This document shows, in pieces, positions 52,689 through 61,850 of a stretch of 64,000 nt of DNA. The DNA comes from Streptomyces nigrescens (lineage in GTDB: Bacteria; Actinomycetota; Actinomycetes; Streptomycetales; Streptomycetaceae), in contig AP026073.1 of NCBI GenBank assembly GCA_024349765.1, positions 7,936,001-8,000,000 of the forward strand, read 5' to 3'. Both the position numbers and the translations under genes were made by a program. Every line of letters begins with the position of its first letter. Position 1 is the first letter of the stretch. The notes beneath the pieces were generated by a model. The model saw only the letters and a program-made list of their open reading frames with translations. It made no database searches and was not told the origin of the DNA.

Positions 52689-54404
52689 TTACCCGGAGCC
52701 GTCGGAAGGGGTCCTGGTCGGCCGCGAGAAAGGCCCCGGTGAGCGGCCGGCCGACGGCCCGGTGGGCGGGCCGGACGGGTGAGCGGAGCGGGTCGGCGCC
52801 GGCGTGGCGCCGGGCTGGTTCTCCCGCGGGAGGTGGCGGCTGACCTCGGCGCGGGACAGGCCCAGCCCGCCCAGGGTGATCTCGTCCCAGGCCTGCAGCC
52901 GTTTGGTCCTGCGGTCCAGATAGAGCACCGACGCCTGGACCGGGGCGGGCTTCTTGTTCTGCACCGCGCGCAGCCCGCCGCCACCGGTGGAGCCCTCGAC
53001 CATCAGCCGGGTGCCCCTGGGCAGCGTGGTGTTCTCGCGGTGGTGGATGTGGCCGGCCAGCGCCAGCGGGACCAGCCCGTCGGTCTCCGCCGCGGCGGCC
53101 GGGTTGTGCGCCAGCGCGAGGTCGACCGGCGTCCCGGCCAGCCGCTCGGTGCGCAGCACGTCGGCGAGGCGGCGGCCGGCGGCTCGCTCCGCGCCGTCCC
53201 CGGCCGCCACGACCGAGCGGTCCGGGGTGAACTGCGGGTCGCCGGTGCCCGCGATCCGCACCCCGGCGACCCGGACCACCCGGCCGTTGTCGAGGACGGT
53301 GACGTGCCGGCGGCCGGACAGGTAGGTCTGCGTGGTGCGCGAGTCGTGGTTGCCGCGCACCCACACGTACGGCGCGCCGAGCGTGGAGGCCGCGTCGAGG
53401 AAGTGGTTCTCGGCGGCCGAGCCGTGGTCCATGGTGTCGCCGGTGTCGACGATCACGTTGATCCGGTACTGCTTCACCAGGGAGGCGATGATCTGCCAGC
53501 TCGCCGGGTTCAGGTGGATGTCGGAGACGTGCAGGACGCGGAGGGTGCTGGGGTCGGGCTGGTACGCCGGCAGCGTCGAGGTGGCGTCGTAGAGCTTGGT
53601 GACGTTGGTGACCAGCCGGGCCAACTCCTTCTGGTACACGTCGAATTCGCTGACGATGCTGCGCGCGTTGCCGACCACGGACGGGGCCGAGGACAGCAGT
53701 CCGGAGAACTTCGGCTCCAGGACCGAGTCCGGGTTCCAGGTGGCGTACGCGGTGCCGGCCGAGGCGCCGAGCAGGGCGAGCGCCAGGCCGCCGGCGGCCA
53801 GCGCGCGGCGCGGGCGACGGTAGACGACCAGGCCCAGCGCGGTGGCGCCGGCGGCCACGGCGAGGCAGGAGTGCACCGCCAGCCCGAGGGCGCCGCGGGT
53901 GACGTCATGGGCGACCTCGTCCTGCAGGCCGGCGAACCGTTCGGGGTGGGAGACCAGCGCCTGCGAGCGGACCGGGTCCAGCCGGTCGACGTCGACGTCG
54001 AGCCGCAGCGGCGCGTAGTGGCTGCTCAGCTCCAGGTCGCCGAGCGGCGCGACGTCGATCCGGGTCCCGCCGGTCAGCGAGGGGCGCAGGGTCATGCTGG
54101 TGTCCATCGGGCCGACGGGGGCGTGCACGGTGCCGATGAGGACCAGCCCCAGCCAGGAGCCGAGTGCGGTCACGGCTATCAGGCCGAGCGAACGGGCCAG
54201 CGGGCGCGGCGGTTCGAGGGGGCCGACGGCGGGTTCCGTACGGCGGGAGCGGGAGGGGCGGCGGACGGCTCCGGACGGCGGGGATACGCCGTGCGGCCGG
54301 TCCCGGCCCGGACGCCACAGGCGGAACGGGCGGGGGAGCCACCGGAGCAGGGGGTTTCGCGGTAGGTCGGGGGCCGATGTCCGGGAGCGCTCAGCACGGG
54401 CCAT
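52689..54404 (-). CDS. Membrane-anchored metallophosphoesterase
   Basis: 571 residues. A basic Pro/Arg-rich N-terminus precedes TM1 (about 71-92); an outer domain follows and then two more helices (about 178-225). The calcineurin-like domain has all expected motifs: HVSDIHLNP, DTGDTMDHG, RGNHDSR, ALAHNP and GHIHH. It should therefore be an active metal-dependent phosphoesterase; whether it faces the cytoplasm depends on the helix count. The C-terminus is Pro/Ser-rich. The ATG at 54404 starts the basic segment; an upstream extension lacks an SD. Confidence 0.88.
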   Translation of the reverse strand: MARAERSRTSAPDLPRNPLLRWLPRPFRLWRPGRDRPHGVSPPSGAVRRPSRSRRTEPAVGPLEPPRPLARSLGLIAVTALGSWLGLVLIGTVHAPVGPMDTSMTLRPSLTGGTRIDVAPLGDLELSSHYAPLRLDVDVDRLDPVRSQALVSHPERFAGLQDEVAHDVTRGALGLAVHSCLAVAAGATALGLVVYRRPRRALAAGGLALALLGASAGTAYATWNPDSVLEPKFSGLLSSAPSVVGNARSIVSEFDVYQKELARLVTNVTKLYDATSTLPAYQPDPSTLRVLHVSDIHLNPASWQIIASLVKQYRINVIVDTGDTMDHGSAAENHFLDAASTLGAPYVWVRGNHDSRTTQTYLSGRRHVTVLDNGRVVRVAGVRIAGTGDPQFTPDRSVVAAGDGAERAAGRRLADVLRTERLAGTPVDLALAHNPAAAAETDGLVPLALAGHIHHRENTTLPRGTRLMVEGSTGGGGLRAVQNKKPAPVQASVLYLDRRTKRLQAWDEITLGGLGLSRAEVSRHLPRENQPGATPAPTRSAHPSGPPTGPSAGRSPGPFSRPTRTPSDGSG

Positions 54405-54524
54405 TGGCCCCGTATGCCCGGGGACGGCGGCCGTCAATCAGGGTGCGGCGACTCGAGTGGTGGTGCGGGATTGCGGGCGGGCGGCGACGATCGGAGGCGG
54501 GGAAGGGTGGCGGAGAATGGTGGT

Positions 54525-54875
54525 GTGCTGGAAATGACGCGCGAGGAGTTCGAGGAACTGGTCGCCGAGGCGCTGGACCGGATCCCGCCGGACCTGACCC
54601 GGCTGATGGACAACGTGGCGGTCTTCGTCGAGGACGAGCCGCCGGCCGACGACCCCGAGCTGCTCGGGCTGTACGAGGGGACGCCGCTGACCGACCGGGG
54701 TGAGTGGTACGCGGGCGTGCTGCCGGACCGGATCACGATCTACCGGGGGCCGACGCTCCGGATGTGCGCGACGCGTGAGGACGTGGTCGCCGAGGCGGAG
54801 GTGACGGTGGTTCACGAGATCGCGCACCACTTCGGCATCGACGACGCCCGGCTGCATTCGCTCGGTTACGGCTGA
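54525..54875 (+). CDS. Zincin-like metallopeptidase family protein
   Basis: 116 residues. The motif HEIAHHFGIDD near the C-terminus has the HExxH zinc site plus a third potential ligand, as in the small PF06262-type zincin family that is widespread but biochemically unstudied. The N-terminal half (EEFEELVAEALDRIPPDL, FVEDEP, GLYEGTPLTDRG) is the family's helical lid. GTG 54525 (VLEM start) has GGAG at a good distance; the ATG at 54534 is an alternative. No signal peptide. Confidence 0.85.
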   Translation: MLEMTREEFEELVAEALDRIPPDLTRLMDNVAVFVEDEPPADDPELLGLYEGTPLTDRGEWYAGVLPDRITIYRGPTLRMCATREDVVAEAEVTVVHEIAHHFGIDDARLHSLGYG

Positions 54876-54993
54876 GTCGCGGCGGCGCCCCGGCGTGATC
54901 GGCGGCGCGGGGCGCGTGTCCTCAAGCGGGGGGCGGGAGTTGGGCAGGGCGTCCGTGCCGCCGTCCCTGCGCTCCGGATCCGGAGGTCCCGCC

Positions 54994-55761
54994 GTGCGCC
55001 CGAGCCCCTGCCGCCCCTCACCGTCCCCGACACCGCAGCCCCCCGCCCCCGCGGTGGCGCGACCGCCGGAACCACCGGTGCCGTCGTCGCAGCCGCCCGC
55101 AGCGCGGCCGTGCGCCTCCCGGCCGTCGGCCGCGCCGCCGTCCGTGCCGCCGCCGTCCGTGCCGCGGTCGTCGGCCGGCCGGGCGCTGTCCCGGGTCGCC
55201 GTCGCCGCGGCGACCGTCACCGCGCTGGCCGCGTCCCTGGCCGGCTGCATGAGCGTCAGCGACCCGGGGGAGCCCAAGCCGTCCGGCGGCGCCGCACGGC
55301 ACGACGGCAAGGGCGCGCGGCCCGGTCCCGGCGGGCCGACCGCCGACGGGCGCGGCGCCGGAGCGCGGCAGCTGGGCCGCAACGGCGGGGCCCGCCCGGC
55401 CGACGGGGACGAGAAGCCGGGCAAGAAGTCCAAGTCCGCCAAGCCGAAGGAGTCCGAGGCCGATACGACCCCCGGCCCGGTGGAGCCCTCGGGCCCGGAA
55501 CCCGGCGCGGGCGACGGCGGTGGCCACGGCGGACCCCACGGACCCGCCGGCCCCTCGCCGTCACACTCCGCCCGGCCGTCCTCCCCGCCCGTGACCCCCA
55601 CGCCCCCCAGTACCCCCACCGCCGCCCCGACCCCGCCGCCGAGCACCCCCGCACCCCCGCCGAGCGCGCAGGCGTCCGGCCCGTCCCCGGTCTCGCCGAT
55701 GTCGTCGCTGGCCGAACCGGGCGAGCCGGGGGACGCGGGCACCATGGACGAGGGGGCCTGA
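54994..55761 (+). CDS. Pro-rich protein with an internal lipobox-like helix
   Basis: 255 residues with no recognised domain. A 50-residue Pro/Ser/Ala-rich leader precedes a hydrophobic helix ending LAASLAGCMSV, which looks like a lipobox (L-A-G-C). A lipoprotein signal this far inside is unusual, so either the start is really near 55159 or the protein is anchored with a cytoplasmic tail. I chose GTG 54994 for its GGAGGT SD with 6-nt spacing. The rest is a Lys/Pro/Gly-rich disordered tail, perhaps spanning the cell wall. Confidence 0.5.
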   Translation: MRPSPCRPSPSPTPQPPAPAVARPPEPPVPSSQPPAARPCASRPSAAPPSVPPPSVPRSSAGRALSRVAVAAATVTALAASLAGCMSVSDPGEPKPSGGAARHDGKGARPGPGGPTADGRGAGARQLGRNGGARPADGDEKPGKKSKSAKPKESEADTTPGPVEPSGPEPGAGDGGGHGGPHGPAGPSPSHSARPSSPPVTPTPPSTPTAAPTPPPSTPAPPPSAQASGPSPVSPMSSLAEPGEPGDAGTMDEGA

Positions 55762-56052
55762 GGCGGAGCTCACGGGGGAAGCGGAGGCGGGGAGACGGGC
55801 CGAAAGGCGCGGGGTGGGACCGGGCGGTCGCGGAGGCCCGGCCCGAAAGCCCTGGTCAGCGGCTCATTTGCCATCCGGGGGGCGGAGTGCGTATGGTGGT
55901 AGATCGTTTGATCCCATTTGCCCGGCGCCAGAACAGAAGCGCGCCGCGTGGCGCGTTCTCTCCCTTGCCGTGGCTGACCGCATTGAGGCGGTCGTTGTGA
56001 AACACACGGAGTTTGGGCGCGTGCCGAGACTCCGGAAGGTTTCGCATTTCGC
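55762..56052 (+). promoter_or_regulatory. Leader and promoter region of the DEAD-box helicase
   Basis: About 290 bp without a gene. It can form CGCGCC/GGCGCG (55940-55955) and CGGAGT/ACTCCG (56007-56034). The latter holds most of the sequence before the weak GGAAGG. A structured leader fits temperature-sensitive control known for such helicases, but this is inference. Confidence 0.4.
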
Positions 56053-58287
56053 ATGTCCATTTCCACTGATCAGTCCGTCATGCCCGCGCACGACGAGCAG
56101 GACGAGCGGCCGGCCGCCGAGGTGACCGAGGCCACGGCCACGTCCGACACCGAAGCCGCGGCGGACGCCCAGGCCGAGGCCGACACCGACGCCGACACCA
56201 TCACCTTCGCCGACCTCGGCCTCCCCGAGGGCGTCGTGCGCAAGCTCGCGCAGAACGGCGTGACGACCCCCTTCCCGATCCAGGCCGCGACCATCCCGGA
56301 CGCGCTGGCCGGCAAGGACATCCTCGGCCGCGGCCGCACCGGCTCCGGCAAGACCCTCTCCTTCGGTCTGCCCACCCTGGCCCGGCTCGCCGACGGCCGC
56401 ACGGAGAAGAAGAAGCCGCGCGCCGTCATCCTCACCCCGACCCGTGAGCTGGCCATGCAGGTCGCGGACGCCCTCCAGCCCTACGGCGACGTGCTCGGCC
56501 TGAAGATGAAGGTCGTCTGCGGCGGTACGTCCATGGGCAACCAGATCTACGCCCTGGAGCGCGGCGTCGACATCCTCGTCGCCACTCCGGGCCGGCTGCG
56601 GGACATCATCAACCGCGGCGCCTGCTCCCTGGAGGACGTCCAGGTCGCCGTCCTCGACGAGGCCGACCAGATGTCCGACCTGGGCTTCCTGCCCGAGGTC
56701 ACCGAGCTGCTGGACCAGGTGCCCGAGGGCGGCCAGCGGATGCTGTTCTCCGCCACGATGGAGAACGAGATCTCCACCCTGGTCAAGCGCTACCTGACCG
56801 ACCCGGTCAGCCACGAGGTCGACAGCGCCCAGGGCAACGTCACCACCATGACCCACCACGTCCTGGTCGTGAAGCCGAAGGACAAGGCGCCGGTCACCGC
56901 CGCCATCGCCGCCCGCAAGGGCCGCACCATCATCTTCGTCCGCACCCAGCTGGGCGCCGACCGCATCGCCGAGCAGCTCGTCGAGTCCGGTGTGAAGGCC
57001 GACGCGCTGCACGGCGGCATGACCCAGGGCGCGCGCACCCGGGTGCTCGCGGACTTCAAGGACGGCTACGTCAACGCGCTGGTCGCCACCGACGTCGCGG
57101 CCCGCGGCATCCACGTCGACGGCATCGACCTGGTCCTCAACGTCGACCCGGCCGGTGACCACAAGGACTACCTGCACCGCTCGGGCCGTACCGCCCGCGC
57201 CGGCCAGTCCGGCACGGTCGTCTCGCTCTCGCTGCCCCACCAGCGCCGGCAGATCTTCCGCCTGATGGAGGACGCCGGTGTGGACGCCTCCCGGCACATC
57301 GTCGGCTCCGGCGTCTTCGACGAGGACGTCGCCCGGATCACCGGCGCCCGTTCGCTCACCGAGGTCCAGGCCGAGTCCGCCAACAACTCCGCCAAGCAGG
57401 CCGAGCGCGAGGTCGCCGAGCTCACCCGTGAGCTGGAGCGCCTGCAGCGCCGGGCCGCCGAGCTGCGCGAGGACGCCGACCGGCTGACCGCCCGCGCCGC
57501 CCGCGAGCGCGGTGAGGACCCGGCCGAGGTGCTGGCCGCCGTCGCCGAGACCGCCGCGGCGGAGGTCGCCGCCGAGGCCGCCGCCGCCGAGCGGAGCGCC
57601 GCCGACGAGCGCCGCCCGGCCGCCTCCGACCGCCGTGACGACCGGGGCAACTTCGAGCGCCGGGACCGTCGCGACGACCGTGGTGGCTTCAACCGTGACG
57701 AGCGTTCCGGTGGCCGTTCCTTCGACCGCGACCGTCGTGACGACCGCGGTGGCTTCCGCCGGGACGACCGCGGCGACCGCGCCGGCGGCCGTTCCTTCGA
57801 CCGCCGCGACGACCGTCGTGACGACCGCTCCGGTGGCCGTTCCTTCGACCGTGACCGCCGCGACGACCGGGGTGGTTTCGAGCGCCGGGACCGTCGTGAC
57901 GACCGTCGTGACGACCGTGGTGGCTTCAACCGGGACGAGCGTTCCGGTGGCCGTTCCTTCGACCGGGACCGTCGTGACGACCGCGGTGGCTTCCGCCGGG
58001 ACGACCGCGGCGGCTTCAACCGCGACCGCAACGACCGGGGCTTCAACCGCGACCGCGGCGACCGCCCGAGCCGCCCGTTCCACCGTGACGACCGCTCCGG
58101 CGGCTACCGTTCCGGCGGCGGCGACCGGCCCTTCAACCGCGACGACCGCTCCGGCGGCCGCCCCTCCTCCGGTGGCCACCGCTCCGGCGGTGACCGCCCC
58201 TACGGCCGCCGCGACGACCACCGTGGTGCCACCGCCGGCTCCTACGGCCGCCGCGAGGACAAGCCGCGCTGGAAGCGCAACGGCTGA
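56053..58287 (+). CDS. DEAD-box RNA helicase with a long RGG/RDD-rich tail
   Basis: 744 residues. An acidic Ala/Glu/Asp N-terminus (1-48) precedes the helicase core: GRTGSGKT (94-101), PTRELAMQ, DEAD near 205, SAT near 237, and the arginine motif HRSGRTARAG. A coiled-coil-like Glu/Arg helix follows (about 445-520). Residues 535-740 are repeats of SFDRDRRDDRGGF type, a disordered RNA-binding tail. Such CsdA/DeaD-like proteins unwind structured mRNA and ribosomal RNA, often in the cold. The ATG lies 14 nt after GGAAGG, longer than ideal. Confidence 0.95.
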   Translation: MSISTDQSVMPAHDEQDERPAAEVTEATATSDTEAAADAQAEADTDADTITFADLGLPEGVVRKLAQNGVTTPFPIQAATIPDALAGKDILGRGRTGSGKTLSFGLPTLARLADGRTEKKKPRAVILTPTRELAMQVADALQPYGDVLGLKMKVVCGGTSMGNQIYALERGVDILVATPGRLRDIINRGACSLEDVQVAVLDEADQMSDLGFLPEVTELLDQVPEGGQRMLFSATMENEISTLVKRYLTDPVSHEVDSAQGNVTTMTHHVLVVKPKDKAPVTAAIAARKGRTIIFVRTQLGADRIAEQLVESGVKADALHGGMTQGARTRVLADFKDGYVNALVATDVAARGIHVDGIDLVLNVDPAGDHKDYLHRSGRTARAGQSGTVVSLSLPHQRRQIFRLMEDAGVDASRHIVGSGVFDEDVARITGARSLTEVQAESANNSAKQAEREVAELTRELERLQRRAAELREDADRLTARAARERGEDPAEVLAAVAETAAAEVAAEAAAAERSAADERRPAASDRRDDRGNFERRDRRDDRGGFNRDERSGGRSFDRDRRDDRGGFRRDDRGDRAGGRSFDRRDDRRDDRSGGRSFDRDRRDDRGGFERRDRRDDRRDDRGGFNRDERSGGRSFDRDRRDDRGGFRRDDRGGFNRDRNDRGFNRDRGDRPSRPFHRDDRSGGYRSGGGDRPFNRDDRSGGRPSSGGHRSGGDRPYGRRDDHRGATAGSYGRREDKPRWKRNG

Positions 58288-58296
58288 TCGCTCACC

Positions 58297-58335
58297 ACCG
58301 GGCCCGTACGCACGCAAGTGCCGTACGGGCCCGGT
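58297..58335 (+). terminator. Helicase terminator
   Basis: ACCGGGCCCGTACG / CGTACGGGCCCGGT, 14-bp perfect stem, 11-nt loop. Confidence 0.8.
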
Positions 58336-58442
58336 GCGTTGTACGGTCGCACCGCCCCGCCCGAGGGGCCGCCGCACGGCCCGCGGCACCCCTGTGACCT
58401 GGCCGTTCGGTAATGCCTTCGGGCTGCGGCACGTCCTCGGGC

Positions 58443-58448
58443 TATGCT
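58443..58448 (+). promoter_or_regulatory. -10 box of the tRNA-Lys promoter (TATGCT)
   Basis: TATGCT ends 9 nt before the first base of the tRNA. Confidence 0.5.
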
Positions 58449-58457
58449 GCTCGGTGC

Positions 58458-58530
58458 GGGCCATTAGCTCAATTGGCAGAGCAGTGGACTTTTAATCCAT
58501 TGGTTCAGGGTTCGAGCCCCTGATGGCCCA
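58458..58530 (+). tRNA. tRNA-Lys(TTT)
   Basis: Acceptor GGGCCAT/ATGGCCC, D-arm GCTC-AATTGGCA-GAGC, anticodon stem GTGGA/TCCAT around CTTTTAA (TTT), T-loop GTTCGAG. No encoded CCA. Confidence 0.97.
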
Positions 58531-58570
58531 CCGAGACACCCCAGGACACGTCGCCTGAGGTGCGGTTCAA

Positions 58571-58600
58571 CGCCCCGACCGGAGTTTCCCGGCCGGGGCG
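58571..58600. terminator. Terminator after tRNA-Lys
   Basis: CGCCCCG-CCGG arms pair (one mismatch) around a 6-nt loop, followed by TTTCCGTTTTT. It may serve the opposing gene too. Confidence 0.7.
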
Positions 58601-58662
58601 TTTCCGTTTTTCCCACGCGCGGCGGCGTACGTGCCGCGTCGGCGGGTCCGGGCGTCGGAGGG

Positions 58663-60858
58663 TCAGTCGAGGCTGAGGACCTGTCCGGGGAGGATCCGGT
58701 CGGGGTCGGTGCCGATGGTGTCGGTGTTGGTGCCGTAGAGGTGGGTCCAGGTGGTGCCGTGGGCGGCGGCGATGATGCCGAGGGTGTCGCCGGGGCGGAC
58801 GGTGTAGCGGTGGGGGCTCGTGGTGTCGGGTGCCCGGCCGGCGGACGGGTCCGGGGTGGGCTGCCGCGGGCAGGGGTTCTCGGCGGTGGCCGTGGGGCGT
58901 ACCGGCTGGGGGGTCAGGGGTGTGCAGACGGGGGTGGCCGCGCCGATGAGTTGGACCAGGCCCACGCCGCCGGTGGGAGGCAGCAGCGCGGACCAGTTGT
59001 TGGCCAGCCATACGTTGCCCGAGGGGTCGATCTGTACCGCGGTCAGGTGCTGGATCGCCTTGTGGTGGAAGCCCGTGGCGGGGGACAGGACGGTGCCGGT
59101 GCTGGCGCCGGGCGGGCAGGCGGTCACGTTCTCGCCGCACAGCAGTGACACCGAGGCGTTGCCGAAGCCGGCGACCCATACCCGGTCGGAGCCGTCGACG
59201 GCGATCGACCAGGGGAAGACGGTCCGGGGCAGCCGGTGGACGCCCGCGACGGTGCCGTCGGGGCGCAGTTCGGTGACGGTGCTGTTGAAGTAGCTGGGTA
59301 CCCAGGCGTTGCCGTGGGAGTCCAGGGCGAGCCCCAACGGCCCTTGGAACGAGCTGCTGTTGAGGGTGGCCCGGGGCCTGAAGTCCGGGCCGATGAGGGT
59401 GACACTGCCGCCGAGCTTGCCGGGGGTACCGGCTCGGCGGGAGTCCAGGAGCTGGCCGAAGTCCATCTGGCTGTTGGTGATCCAGGCCCGGCCGCGGGCG
59501 TCGATCTGGAGGCCGAAGGGGTGGTTGAGGCCGCTGTGGGTGAGGGTGAAGGCCTTGGCGGGGTCCCCGTGCGGATAGACGACGACGCTGCCCAGGCCCG
59601 GTTTGCCCGGCAGGCCGAAGGAGTTGGCGATCCACAGGTTGCCGCGCTGGTCGACGGCGACTCCCTGCGGGCGGACGAATCCGCCGTTCGCCCACCCTGT
59701 GGGGGGTGAGAGCGGGGTGCCGGTGGCCGAGTACTTCGTCATGGCGTCGGTGCCGTAGCTGGGTGCCCACACCGCACCGCCGTGGTCGACGGCGATGCCC
59801 CACGCTCCGCCGTTCATCCCCCCGCCGCTGAGGGGGCTGCCGAGGACCGGGCGGCCGGTGGGGTCCAGGACGCTGACGTAGTGGCTGGCCGTGTGGGTGC
59901 CCGGCAGCCAGTTGTTGGTCGCCCAGGCGTTGCCGCGTGCGTCGAAGGCGATACGGCCGGGGGCGTACAGATCGGTGTCGGTGTAGCGCAGGGCCAGGAG
60001 CCAGCCTTCGGGGGGTGCGGTGAGCGCGGGGGTGTGGTCGCCGGTGGTGCGGGCCAGGGCGTACAGGCCGGCGGTGGACAGGGTCGGATGGTGGGCCAGG
60101 GCCAGCAGGGCCTGCACCGTGTCTGTGGGGGCGGGGCCGCCGCGGGGTGTGGCCAGGCGCAGCAGTCGCTCGCACCGCGGGCCGTCCGTCGCGCATGCGG
60201 AGACGAGGTCGGCCAGGGTGCCGAGCGTGGCCAGGGTTTCGTTGCGGGCGCCGTTGGCGCCGTCGGTGACCACCCGGCCGGCTTTTCCGGTCGTCGGGTC
60301 GGCGAGGTTGAAGGAGGTCGCCGCGGCGTTCTCCAGCCCCGGGGCGGGCCCGGTCACCCGGCGTCCGTCGTCGAACTGCGCCAGCGCGTAGGTGGCCGCC
60401 ACGGTGGTGAGTTCGTCGACCGTCACCCGGTCCAGGGTCCGCGGCCGGACGGCGCCGCCGGATCCGACCCCGACCACCGCGCGCAGCCGCAGCCTGCGCC
60501 CGCTGGTGGCCTCCACGTACAGGACCCCGCCGGCGGGCGGGGCGTACCGGATCCGGAAGGCCCCGGCCGCGTCGGTGCGGGCCCGGCCCAGCTCCCTGCC
60601 GCCGTCTTGCGAGCCCGCCCACAACCGCACCGGCACCCCGCGCAGCGGCTGTCCCGCGCCGGTGACCGTGCCGTGCACCGTGCCGCCCGACGGAGGGACC
60701 GGCCGGGCGCCTGACGGGGCGGCGGCCAGTGCCAGGGTGACCGCCGCCGACGCCGCGGCGACGGCGGCGCCGGCCGCCGGCACCGGCCGGGCCCACCGCG
60801 GCCGGCGGTGCCGGGCCGGGCGGCGGAAGGCGTGCCGGCGTACGGCGGATCCGGTCAT
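58663..60858 (-). CDS. Secreted beta-propeller (Vgb/NHL-like) protein with C-terminal LysM
   Basis: 731 residues. A basic N-terminus and Ala-rich helix (about 24-50) form a signal peptide. A beta-sandwich (about 58-115, CNA-B/carboxypeptidase-regulatory-like) and a helical region follow. About seven repeats of the GxAxDxxGNxW type (for example GIAVDHGGAVWAP, GVAVDQRGNLWIA, GLALDSHGNAWVP) fold as a propeller like virginiamycin B lyase. The end (YTVRPGDTLGIIAAAHGTTW) is a LysM peptidoglycan-binding domain. The His/Glu catalytic residues of Vgb were not checked, so lyase activity is open. The promoter lies upstream of 60858. Confidence 0.85.
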   Translation of the reverse strand: MTGSAVRRHAFRRPARHRRPRWARPVPAAGAAVAAASAAVTLALAAAPSGARPVPPSGGTVHGTVTGAGQPLRGVPVRLWAGSQDGGRELGRARTDAAGAFRIRYAPPAGGVLYVEATSGRRLRLRAVVGVGSGGAVRPRTLDRVTVDELTTVAATYALAQFDDGRRVTGPAPGLENAAATSFNLADPTTGKAGRVVTDGANGARNETLATLGTLADLVSACATDGPRCERLLRLATPRGGPAPTDTVQALLALAHHPTLSTAGLYALARTTGDHTPALTAPPEGWLLALRYTDTDLYAPGRIAFDARGNAWATNNWLPGTHTASHYVSVLDPTGRPVLGSPLSGGGMNGGAWGIAVDHGGAVWAPSYGTDAMTKYSATGTPLSPPTGWANGGFVRPQGVAVDQRGNLWIANSFGLPGKPGLGSVVVYPHGDPAKAFTLTHSGLNHPFGLQIDARGRAWITNSQMDFGQLLDSRRAGTPGKLGGSVTLIGPDFRPRATLNSSSFQGPLGLALDSHGNAWVPSYFNSTVTELRPDGTVAGVHRLPRTVFPWSIAVDGSDRVWVAGFGNASVSLLCGENVTACPPGASTGTVLSPATGFHHKAIQHLTAVQIDPSGNVWLANNWSALLPPTGGVGLVQLIGAATPVCTPLTPQPVRPTATAENPCPRQPTPDPSAGRAPDTTSPHRYTVRPGDTLGIIAAAHGTTWTHLYGTNTDTIGTDPDRILPGQVLSLD

Positions 60859-61020
60859 GGCGTCACAAGCCTTTCCACGAGGCGCAGCCGAGCCGGCCGG
60901 GCCCGGATGTCACCGCTGAACGGGGCGGGTGCTGCGCGTACCGGATCCACCACCTCCACGCGCCCGGAGCGCGACGGGTGCTGCGCCGTCGGGACGGACG
61001 CCGGCCCCGGGCGGGCCGGC

Positions 61021-61503
61021 TCATCCCTCCGGTCGGCCCGGGGCACCGCCCGCCCCCCTGTCGGTCTCCGGCGTGCGGAGGGTGAACCAGCCGATCCTCG
61101 ACGTGCCGAACAGCCAGATCGCGCCCAGGTACAGGCCCGGGCCCACCTGGCGGATCTCATCGCGTACCCCGCCCGCGACCAAGGACGTGCGCGAGTAGTC
61201 GATGACGATGCACTCCCGCTCGTCCAGCAGGCTCGGGCCCGGAGCCACCCTGGCCAGCACCGCCAACGCGTCGAACGGCCCGAGCCGGTTGCTCAGGTAG
61301 CCGCCCTCGGGGCTGAACACCTTTCCCCGCCACGCGGCCAGCCGCACCAGCGCAGCGATCGGCTGCACCAGGCTGGTACCGGCCCCCAGGATCGCGGTGC
61401 CCTCCATCGGGCCGCGGGGCACCTCACCGGCCGGAGCGGCCCGGAACACCTCCTCCAGCCGGCCGTCGTCAGCCGCCAGCAGATCACTCTCGGTGCATGA
61501 CAC
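61021..61503 (-). CDS. Hypothetical protein
   Basis: 160 residues; I do not recognise the family with confidence. The ordered core is GTAILGAGTSLVQPIAALVRLAAWRGKVFSPEGG, RLGPFDALAVLA, and IVIDYSRTSLVAGGVRDEIRQVGPGLYLGAIWLFG. The last part, a DYSxTS-type strand followed by RDEIRxVxPGLYLG, resembles an uncharacterised small beta-rich family. GGAGG lies 6 nt before the GTG at 61503, a strong reason to prefer it over an upstream in-frame ATG. No signal peptide or clear membrane helix. Confidence 0.65.
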   Translation of the reverse strand: MSCTESDLLAADDGRLEEVFRAAPAGEVPRGPMEGTAILGAGTSLVQPIAALVRLAAWRGKVFSPEGGYLSNRLGPFDALAVLARVAPGPSLLDERECIVIDYSRTSLVAGGVRDEIRQVGPGLYLGAIWLFGTSRIGWFTLRTPETDRGAGGAPGRPEG

Positions 61504-61850
61504 AGTCAGCCTCCAGCAGTCGTCACCGGCCCACCGCGCCCCTTCCCGGTCCGCCTCACCTCGGCGGGACCGGATCGGGAGTACCCGCGCTGCGGCCCGG
61601 CCCGAGCCTGCGCAAGCGGTCAGCTTCACCATGAACGCCCCCGCCCCGCGCCACCACCCTGATACGGCCGATCAGCGACCCGGCCGGGCCGGGCCGGCGG
61701 AACCCGTCGTGCGGCGACCCGTCCGGCCCCCGTGGATTCGCCGGGCCGTCCCGGAGCGGACAGCCTGGGGACGTCGAGGTGACGTCGGCGTGCGGCCGGC
61801 ATGCCGGTGCTCGTACGGCGGACGGGCGGAGCGGGAAGAGGCCGGTGCGG
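61504..61850. other. Divergent intergenic region
   Basis: Nothing coding is seen; it should contain promoters for both flanking genes. Confidence 0.4.

Noticed and set aside
57640-58280. Repeats in the helicase tail considered as a CRISPR-like array
   Set aside because: The repeats are in frame, vary by codon and lie within a coding region; there are no unique spacers.
57512-58495. Plus-strand Thr/Ala/Val-rich frame overlapping the helicase tail
   Set aside because: It is the repeat region read in another frame and ends inside tRNA-Lys.
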